DNA of 64,000 bases, from the NCBI GenBank assembly GCA_027943335.1, contig BSBK01001119.1, forward strand, positions 351,001 to 415,000, given 5' to 3'. Under the pieces are notes generated by a model. The model was given only the letters and a program-made list of their open reading frames with translations. It was not told the origin of the DNA and made no database searches. Position numbers and translations under genes: made by a program. The DNA is from Chamaecyparis obtusa. Taxonomy: Eukaryota; Streptophyta; Pinopsida; Cupressales; Cupressaceae. Below, piece by piece: positions 56,451-64,000 of this stretch (the first letter of the stretch is position 1; each line of letters begins with the position of its first letter).

Positions 56451-57376
56451 CTATAGTCCAATGAAGAATTTTATGGCTCCTATCATAGACATTTCAAATT
56501 CTTTCTTCATTTCTTCAGCAAAGGCTTTGCTCATCCTGTCATCTCCGTCAAAGATGATGTCATCCACAAAGATTTCAGCAATCAGGTTCCCATATTTTCC
56601 GGTCTTGAGATACATGTTGTTGTTGTCCCTGGTTCTTGTAAATCCTATGGTCAGGAGGTATGAATGCAACCTCTCATACCAAGCTCTTGGAGCTTGCTTT
56701 AGCCCATAGAGAACCTTTTTCAGTTTACAGACCATACCATCTTTTTGTGTAGATGTAAAACCTTCCGGTTGTTCAATGTAAACTTCCTCCTCCAGTATTC
56801 CATTCAGGAATGCAGACTTGACATCCATCTGGTATACTTTGAATTTCTTGTGAGCAGCATAGGCAAGAAGAATTCTTACTCCTTCCAATCTGGCCACAGG
56901 TGCAAAAATTTCTCCATAGTCCAGTCCAGCTTCCTGGGCATACCCTTTGCAGACCAGTCTTGCTTTATTTCTTATGACTTTCCCTTCTTCATTCAGCTTG
57001 TTCTTGTAGACCCACTTTGTCGCAATGGCATTCTTGTCCTGTGGTCTAGGCACAAGCACACATGTATCATTCTTTTCTATTTGCTCAATTTCTTCCTCCA
57101 TGGCCTTGACCCAATTTTCATCTTCTAGAGCTTCCCTAGTGGTTTTGGGCTCTATACAGGAGAACAAACAGATATTCTCTCTGGCCTTTTTCCTGGTCAG
57201 GACATTTGAATGTTTGTCACCAATTATATTATCAGTTGAGTGATATGTGACATACCTTGGGAGAACCGGTTGCTGTTCCCAGTCAGGTTCTTCCAGTTGA
57301 GCAATTTCTTCATCATGATTTTGAACAACTTCTTGTTCATCATCATGAGTGGGTCTGTCAGCTTCAGGTACAGCCT
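56451..57376 (-). pseudogene. Copia IV reverse transcriptase
   Basis: The frame 56451-57167 has [84 protein letters not shown] and the catalytic box EIFVDDIIF (F for the usual Y, both aspartates kept). Upstream to 57376 is the integrase-RT linker, opening after an in-frame TAG near 57377. Confidence 0.93.
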
Positions 57377-57377
57377 C

Positions 57378-58548
57378 CTACTCCAGATGTCTGTTTACAT
57401 GCTCTTCTCTTTCATCTTCAGTTGTTACTTCATTGAACTCAAAAAGATTTCCTTCATTGTGACCTTGCAGACTGTCATATTCATTATGACTAGTCTTCTT
57501 AATTGGTTCTGAATATTCATCAACTTTTACATTGATGCTTTCAATTATTTTTCCCGTTCTCTTGTTCAAACACCGGTAGGCTTTGCTTTTGGTAGAGTAA
57601 CCCAGAAATATTCCTTCATCACTCTTGGGATCAAACTTCCCAGAGTACATATCTCTTTTGATGTAACATTTACTACCAAAGATTCTAAAGTAACCTACAC
57701 TAAGAGTGTGATTGAACCATAATTCGTAGGGGGTCTTATCAATTCCTTTCTTGACTTGAACTCGATTCAATGTATACACAGCAGTGCTGATAGCTTCTCT
57801 CCAGAGGTGATGAGGAAGATCCTTTTAAAATTATTAGGGTTCTTGCACAGTCAATCAGCGTCCTGTTTCTTCTTTCTGCTACTCCATTTTGTTGATTCCT
57901 AGGTGTGGATAGCTGCCTTTTTATGTCATGTTCCTCACAGTAGCGGGTGAACTCTTGAGAAGTGTATTTGCCTCCTCTGTCTGATCTTAGACACTTTAGG
58001 CTTTTACCAGACTCCTTCTCCACTCGAACCTTGTAAATCTTGAACATGTTAAATGCCTCTAATTTTTCTTTGAGGAAGAGTGTCCACATCATCTTTGAGA
58101 AATCATCTACAAAGAGCATGAAGTACTAGTCTCTGTAGTAGCTCTTTGTTCTCATTGGTCCACACAGATCTGTGCGCACAAGATCTAGAAAATTTTCAGC
58201 AAAGAAGGATTTCTTGCTGAAACTTGTTCCTGTCAGTTTTCCTAACTGACAATCTTTACAAATACCTTTTTCAAGTTTTGTTATCTCTGGGAGTCCTCTT
58301 ACCGATTTCTTCTTGCTTACTTTGACAATACTGTCAAACTTTATGTGGCAAAGTCTCTTATGCCATAACCAACTATTGTCCTCTTTGGTTACAAGACAGA
58401 TCTTGTTGGATTCTCCTTTGACTGATGCAATGAGACAGGCTCCTTCCATTGAATCCAAGTAGAACAGGTTCCCTTTGCAAGGTCTACCGATTGCAACATG
58501 AGCTCTGAATTGATTCTTGACAACACAAGAACCCTGTCTGAATTCCAA
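57378..58548 (-). pseudogene. Copia IV integrase
   Basis: The zinc-binding region in 58126-58548 has LWHKRLCHIKFDSIVKVSKK and ICKDCQLGK (HHCC). The core in 57739-58119 has LFVDDFSKMMWTLFLKEK, CLRSDRGGKYTSQEF and NQQNGVAERRNRTLIDC. The D and E of the D,D35E triad are present. The C-terminal part 57378-57779 has YTLNRVQVKKGIDKTPYELW and FLGYSTKSKAYR. A TAG at about 58123 and a frameshift near 57800-57840 break it. Confidence 0.9.
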
Positions 58549-58554
58549 CAGGAA

Positions 58555-59210
58555 TCATTTGTTGTTCAATTGTGCAATGCTCATTAAGTTGTACTTGAGT
58601 CCTTCTACACAGTACACATCTTCACAAACAGCATCATTGTTGAGTGCAATAGAGCCTTTACCTTTGATAGCACAAGGAGCGTTATTTCCGAAGGTTACCG
58701 ATCCACCATCATTGAGCTTCAAGCTGATGAACTTATTCTTGTCACCGATCATGTGGTGAGTACATCCGCTGTCAATGATCCAATCATCATGCTGATGAGA
58801 TCTTGAGATAAGTGTCATTTCACTTACCACGGGGCTTTCTTCTGTTATTGCAACAAATGCAATTTCTAGATCTTCAGAGTCTTCAGATTCATTGTCTGTG
58901 ACTCCTTCTGCAAGGTAGCATTTATTTGCTTTGCTTTTGAACCGGTTGCTCTTGTCTCTGTTGTTGTTGTCTAGACATCTTGTAGCAATATGTCTTATCT
59001 TATTGCAAGAAAAGCATTTCAGAGGAAGCTTTCATTTGTACTTCCCTTTCCCTCTGGGAAATCTCCTAGCGATGAGTGCTTCAAACTCATCTTGCTCCAT
59101 CTCTTCTGAGAGCAGATTCTCAACAAGATTACCAATCTTACTGGTAGAGCAATTACTGGTTTCTCTTCCCTTTTTGGTGGAAGAGGTATTGATAGAAGAC
59201 TCAAAAGCTG
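58555..59210 (-). pseudogene. Copia IV gag zinc knuckle and protease
   Basis: A degenerate knuckle CFSCNKIRHIATRC (Gly changed to Arg) lies near 59010-58970, after a TGA near 59030. The protease frame 58555-58830 has DDWIIDSGCTHHMIGD, the copia aspartic protease active site (D-S-G), and LKYNLMSIAQL. A TGA near 58550 precedes the integrase. Confidence 0.88.
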
Positions 59211-59214
59211 CTTC

Positions 59215-59820
59215 CTAAATGGGTAAGCTATTATCAAAATTACTTAATTCAAATGCAGTCAACTTACCGATTAGGGAGTCTAGAGTGACTTGATCTGTGG
59301 TCACTGATCTGAGCTCTTGAATAGCAGAGATCTTGATGGCATACTGAGGTCTGAGCGTTCTCGGTATTTTGCTAACCACCTCCTCTTCACTGAGTTTTCC
59401 TCCGGCGCTCTTGATGGAGTTGATCACCTCTTTGATCCGGTTGCTATATTGCTCAATGTCTTCTCCTTCATTCATCCTCATGTCATCATACTTTCCTCTG
59501 AGGCTTTCATCCTTGGCTCTTTGAACATTTGGGTCCCCTTCATATACTAGTTGCAGCTTAGCCCACATCTTGTGAGCAGATTCTAGATTTTCAATCTCAG
59601 CATAGACATGATCAGGCAATGTGCTAGCTATCATATCCATAGCAGCTATGTGCTCAGTCTTGATCTTCAATTCATCAGATGTCAGGGTGCCAGCAGGTTC
59701 ACTGTAATCAGTGGTTACATGAGTCCAGTATTGATCTCTGGTGGTTTTCATGTACAACTTCATTCTGCTGCACCACAGAGTAAAATTTTCCTTTGAAAAC
59801 TTTGGTCCTTTTTTCATCAT
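59215..59820 (-). pseudogene. Copia IV gag
   Basis: 201 codons from the ATG near 59820: FSKENFTLWCSRMKLYMKTT, ESAHKMWAKLQLVYEGDPNV, YDDMRMNEGEDIEQYSNRIK and LTAFELSNF. This is the standard copia gag (UBN2/retrotran_gag type), which forms the particle. It ends in a TAG where related elements continue (LPI stop EAAFESS), so the knuckle region is cut off. Confidence 0.92.
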
Positions 59821-59867
59821 CTTGACTTTTTCATCATGCGGTTAAGCAGTAAAGAAAATAAACCGGT

Positions 59868-59882
59868 GGCTCTAATACCAAT
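59868..59882 (-). other. Copia IV primer-binding site
   Basis: Minus strand ATTGGTATTAGAGCC next to the 5' LTR. Matches the initiator-Met primer site with one change. Confidence 0.8.
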
Positions 59883-61310
59883 TGACAGTCCCAACCAGTG
59901 CTGAGAGGAGAGGGGTGAATCAGCACCTATAAAATTTTCCTTTATAAATCTGATGAAATGTACTTATAACTGCAAGCAAAACAGATTCAAGCATGAAAGT
60001 AGCATCAAGCAATCAATCACAAAGTGACACCAAATTTCTCACGTGGAAATCCAAATTGGGTGAAAACCGCGGTGTAAGGAGACCTCACAAATTCTGCACT
60101 CTTCTGAAGTGCGTCCTGTTAGGAGCCTTCCCTATTAAAGGATTACAACGCACTATTAGATGCAACTCGGTTAAAGGATTTGATACAATAAGGCCGGTTA
60201 GTGCTTGCCTGGTTAGAGGACTTAGAACACCTGAAAAGATGTCACCCGGTTAAGGCATTTAGTACAAGAGACCTGTTAAAATCCACCCAAAATACTGGGA
60301 TTTAACTATTGTAATTGTTAGAAAACAATAGAAGGATTGACCGTTTACAAATGGCTTTGCATACCCTGATAAGATCTTTGTTATGCTCAACTGAGAAACA
60401 TCACCGGTCGCCATTGGTATGTTCTCCTTTTCTGTTATGCTTCTTTGCACACTCTTCTCTCTTTTCTTCTCTTTTCTATTCACCTTAGCTTCTTCAGCGT
60501 ACAAGTTCACTCTTTTCTTTTGGCAGAATGAGGGCAACCTATATTCTTAACAGGTAGAAGAATATATAGAGTCTTTGACCTAATAGCGCTACTCATGCAC
60601 GACCTAATTATAGATCACCTTCGGATTCATCACCCAGTGGAGTATTAGTTCACTAAGGAAACATTCGATGCATGCCCTTGCTTTATCTACTTTACGAAGA
60701 AAACAATAGATGTGTGTCAATCACCTTTCTTTTGTATAAGATAACTCCATGTTTTAAAGCCATAGACTTCGGCTTTAAAACCTTTAAACGCGCCTCGAAC
60801 CGATCACTATGTTAACTCAAAGTCATCCAGATTTAGTGCAGTAAATCCCGATCAAACAGTTGGTCAAACAGATAGTTGATTATCACTTCCCCGGTTCATC
60901 TTATCATACCGAAGTATTTTCTTGAACGGTTGAGATCCTTATGTTGTGAACAGGTAAGAGCTTTGACCTATTTACTTTTACTTCCTCTGCTTACCGATTG
61001 CACCCTTTTCTCAATTGCATTGTTGACACTAGTTGTCCGTTCCTCGGTTGCTGATGCACTTGGCTTAGTGACCGGTTTCTCTTGATGAGCAGATATAGTC
61101 TAGTCCTTCATTCATAGTGTCACCAGTTGCCAAACTAGTCTCTTTACATACAAAACCACCTCTGGTGTTCTCGTTAGATATTTAGACCTTAGACCTTAGA
61201 TTGAGATGACGAACACCTCTTTCCTTTTTCCTCTTTTACCAATCAATGACAATACTTAATTACCATGTACCGGTAGTAGACTTACTGGTCACCATCTCTT
61301 GATGCCAACA
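59883..61310 (-). repeat. Copia IV 5' LTR
   Basis: 1428 bp. Same length as the 3' LTR and colinear throughout. Confidence 0.95.
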
Positions 61311-62086
61311 CTCACAACCATTTTGCTCCCAAAAATAACATAATGTAAAAATGAACTCTTTTTCTCTATTTACCCAAAACCTAACTTCACTTTTAAAAAA
61401 TATCACAATTAAAATAATCTTTTAATTTCTAAAAGCACATATACCTTTTCAATTTCCCAACACTTAATTTGCAATACCTCCAAGATTACAGTTAATCTTA
61501 AATCATTAATTTACATTATAAAATTATGAATGGCTATTACTAATCACAGTACCTAGGGTTTTTAATGCTCAAAACCTACTAGGAAATCATACTCATACTG
61601 GGTATGATGGGTGAGGTAAGGAGGGAATTGGGCAATGTGACTAAACCTATTAACCATTGTCAGGAAGAGTGCACTCAGACCTGTGAAGCCAAGTGGAGTC
61701 AATACCCAATACCCACATTGCTCAACAAACTAAGGGGTACTTGTGCATATACATCATAGTCGAAGCACATCTAAAGTTCCCCAAAGGAGGTCGACATCAT
61801 AGACATGGTAAATTCACAAAATCCACATATATAATCATTCACAATGATAAGAAAATCACATCTATATGATCAAAATGCCATAACAATATCAAAAGGGTGC
61901 ACCACATGGATGGCAATATAAAATAATGGTATTATGTGCAAATCGATGAATCATATACAGTATCGATGATGGGTCAAAATAATGATGACAGAATACAAAC
62001 ACGTAAGGCATTACACGCTAGATGTTGTATTAATTCCAACCTTTTGATAATTTAGTCAAATATCCAAGTTGAAAAACCAAAATTTT
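61311..62086 (-). other. Sequence right of copia IV, probably part of an E3-type LTR or intron
   Basis: No coding signal. It resumes the sequence interrupted at 53907. Confidence 0.3.
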
Positions 62087-62396
62087 GTGGTACAACGGGT
62101 GGATGGGCTATGCGGTACAACGAGTGGATAGGCCATGTGGTACAACAGGTGGATGGATCGTGCGGTACAACAAGTGGATTGGCCGTGCGGTACAATGGGT
62201 GGATGGACTGTGCGGTACAATGGGTGGATTGGCCATGCGGTACAATGGGTGGATGGGTCGTGCGGTACAACAGGTGGATGGCCGTGTGGTACAACGGGTG
62301 GATGGGCTATGCGGTACAACGGGTGGATGGTCGTGCGGTACAATGCATGGATGGGCCGTGCGGTACAACGGGTGGATCGCCGTGCAGTACAACGAT
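62087..62396. repeat. 25-bp minisatellite, about 12 units
   Basis: Unit GCGGTACAACGGGTGGATGG plus a CCGT/CTAT ending, 24-25 bp, about 12 copies with point changes. Open on both strands in several frames, so the frames here are repeat artefacts. It lies within the presumed E3 3' LTR. Confidence 0.95.
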
Positions 62397-62875
62397 GAGG
62401 GATGATGCCTTCCAAATGCCCGATTGAAGTCCACTTCTCCTTCGCAGATAATTAGATATGAATTTGCAAACACAGAGTAATAGACCAACTAATATGATTG
62501 CCAGAAAGATCTTATTGAATTTATAGACGGAACTTCGGATTTGTCAGATCCAATACAAGCAGAACAAGCAAAGTAGGGTGAGGGTTGAATCCCACCGAAA
62601 CTGCAACAAACCAAATAGGGAGGGTCTTTCACCTCCGAAATGGTGAACAACAGAATCCCCACAGGAATTCGCAAATACAAATCAAATATAAATCTCAACA
62701 CATAAAATCCAACCTACACGCCAAGCATAAATACCCATCGGGAAAACTCCCGAGAGTGCACAAAAGAGCCGACGACGACAACTACACCTACGCCAACAAA
62801 TAAAAATGGGCCCAAGATAAACTAAATCAATCGGAACCCAAATACAATAGTTTTATTAAAAATGGGGACATTACA
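62397..62875 (-). repeat. E3 3' LTR, inner end
   Basis: The right edge ..AAAATGGGGACATTACA at 62875 is the minus-strand start TGTAATGTCCCC of the E1 LTR family. Just inside the element is the LLEGKQ-like tail. The left limit is unknown and may include the minisatellite. Confidence 0.6.
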
Positions 62876-63472
62876 AATCCTCGCTGCCAAAAGATTGCTT
62901 GCCCTCAAGCAATTCATCATCAATACTCTAGGATTCCAAACTAGGCGCGGACACTGATAATTGTATCCACTGGAGCCCTCAAGCCGCAACAAGACCACGT
63001 GCATGCGCCTAGAAGTAAGCGAGAAAAGTAACTCTCCATCAAGCTTCCGCTGCTCCACTCTGATATAATTGTTGCCATGCCCAGAGTCACCAGGATCCCA
63101 ATGAAACCAAACATCAAACTCATCAATGCTCAAATCCCAAGCCAAGTGCGGACATTGGTAGTAATATCTGTTGAAAAGTCTGTGTTGTTGTTGGACCATA
63201 TGCACATAGTTGAATTTAGTTGGGACGAGTAAACCGTCATCAAGCTTTAACTGCGTCACTCTGGTATAACTATTGCCATGCCCTTCACCAGGATCCCAAC
63301 AACGCCAACCCATGAAATCTTTCACACCCTCATGTTCAACAATCTCTTCCAGTATGGGCACAGACACAGATGCTGACGCCGACAACACTGTAATGTTCTG
63401 AAGGTGATTTCTACCCAGAGGTAATTTTGCGAGACGTCCAGAAAGCAATCTTGGCCCGAAGGGACTCTCCAT
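62876..63472 (-). CDS. E3 WDPG-repeat reading frame
   Basis: An open minus-strand frame running from 63472 into the LTR (216 codons overall). It holds two related blocks of about 60 residues: CWDPGEGHGNSYTRVTQLKL then HLAWDLSIDEFDVWF, and HWDPGDSGHGNNYIRVEQRK then CPRLVWNP. E1 carries LWDPGG, IWDPGS and YDVWF in the equivalent place. No known domain is recognised. It is uninterrupted here, so E3 may be the youngest or best preserved family member in the window, but its 5' part is beyond the window edge. Confidence 0.5.
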
Positions 63473-63850
63473 TCGAAGGCAATCTCAGCCCGAAGGGGAT
63501 CTCGACCCGAATGCGATCTCGACTCGAAGGGAATCTAGATCCGAAGGGGATCTCGACCTAAAGGGAATCTCAGCCCGAAAGGAATCTCGTTCCGAAAGCA
63601 AACTCAGCCCGAAGGGAAACTCGACCAAAAGGTAATCTCGGTCCGAAGGAGATCTCGACCCGAAGGCAATCTTGGCCTGAAGGGAATCTTGATCCGAAAG
63701 CAAATTGAAGGGAATCTCGACCTGAAGGCAATATCGATCCGAAGGAGATCTCCACCCGAAGGCAATCTCGGTCCGAAGGGAATCTTGATCCGAAGGAAAA
63801 CTCTGCTCGAAGGGGATCTCGGCCCAAAGGCAATCTCGGTCGGAAGGGTA
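63433..63850 (-). repeat. 17-bp minisatellite, about 23 units
   Basis: Unit TCTCGACCCGAAGGGAA (17 bp) with point changes and one short unit near 63710. Because 17 is not a multiple of 3 and the unit lacks stops, all three minus frames stay open with a 17-residue protein period (IPFGSRSPSDRDCLR-like). It is upstream of the WDPG frame in E3. Confidence 0.93.
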
Positions 63851-63855
63851 GACAA

Positions 63856-64000
63856 TCTTGGCAGTGAACAAAGTCTCGACGACAAACACAGCCTCGGCGA
63901 CGGACACAGCCTCAGCGAGGGACAGCCTCGGCGAGGGACAGAGCTTCGGCGCCGAACACAGCCTCAGCGATGGACACAGCCTCGGCGACAGACACACCCT
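63856..64000 (-). repeat. 18-bp minisatellite at window end
   Basis: Unit ACACAGCCTCGGCGACGG, about eight copies with one 16-bp unit, running off the window. On the minus strand it encodes a six-residue repeat (SVAEAV or CLSPRL by frame). Confidence 0.9.

Larger units (their letters stand above)
53908..61310 (-). mobile_element. Copia IV: structurally complete Ty1/copia element, 7403 bp
   Basis: Two LTRs of identical length (1428 bp; 53908-55335 and 59883-61310) start TGACAGTCCCAACC and end GATGCCAACA. Flanks TTCAC and CTCAC are a 4/5 duplication. The primer site TTGGTATTAGAGCCA lies at 59868-59882 (minus) and the polypurine tract CCAAAGGGGGAGAT at 55336-55349. All domains are in copia order: gag, knuckle, protease, integrase, RT, RNase H. 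At least six stops and one frameshift disable it. By eye the first 430 LTR bases show roughly 25-30 differences, mostly transitions. Confidence 0.95.

Noticed and set aside
55906..57512. Plus-strand frames over the copia IV pol
   Set aside because: Shadows of the well-supported minus-strand RT and RNase H.
62052..62488. Frames of 80-126 codons on both strands
   Set aside because: Artefacts of the 25-bp minisatellite.
63485..63997. Three overlapping minus frames of 87-170 codons
   Set aside because: Open only because the 17- and 18-bp repeats contain no stop in any frame. Kept as minisatellites, not genes.

Overview
The window is plant nuclear DNA. It is almost certainly from a plant with a very large genome, and a gymnosperm such as a conifer is my best guess. 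The reasons are gene exons separated by tens of kilobases, dense layers of nested and decayed LTR retrotransposons of the Ty1/copia and Ty3/gypsy types, hAT and PIF/Harbinger-type DNA elements, and almost no other genic sequence. Species is inference only. No rRNA, tRNA or CRISPR was seen. || The only host gene I can support is MLH1, the MutL-type DNA mismatch repair gene, on the minus strand. Two exons are visible: 35536-35684 and 2425-2523. Both have intact GT/AG splice sites. They join in phase (..HPTKRE / VSLLNQE..) exactly as the protein runs in plant MLH1. Nearly everything from 2524 to 35535 is therefore one 33,012-bp intron. The sequence right of 35685 is probably the preceding intron (at least 28 kb), and the sequence left of 2424 the following one. 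|| Layout, left to right. 1-1000: hAT transposase remnant. 2928-10839: minus-strand non-autonomous LTR element E1 with a captured PDS5-like (cohesin cofactor) segment, split by a solo LTR at 7291-8626. 11235-16800: minus-strand copia fragment I, interrupted by a hAT element (12838-13865) and a solo LTR (15228-16436). 17880-31134: plus-strand copia II, interrupted by element E2 (19554-27528, same family as E1, PDS5-like segment, itself holding a copia solo LTR) and a 2.6-kb solo LTR (27861-30501). 31135-32050: two LTRs. 33024-34626: inverted repeat of about 0.8 kb per arm. 36417-37408: second copy of the hAT element. 37499-37956: a smaller inverted and duplicated repeat. 38069-39253: LTR. 39254-39780: chromovirus integrase/chromodomain end. 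41448-46590: element E5 with gag and protease only. 46596-50730: LTR-like sequence. 50995-51857: MITE holding a long microsatellite. 53908-61310: nearly complete copia element with two 1428-bp LTRs. 62087 to the end: a third E1-like element (E3) with three minisatellites. || Many insertions have recoverable target-site duplications (ATTAC, GTGCAAAT, TGGAT, ATAAT, CTTCA, CTACT, TAA; near-perfect at four others), so insertion order can be read directly. The most unusual content is the E1/E2/E3 family. Its members carry, in a shared order, a PDS5-like HEAT segment, a coiled coil, an acidic NPLFEL segment and WDPG-containing reading frames, in place of an ordinary pol. Their LTRs and related LTRs carry one to four copies of a palindromic TATA-like module.
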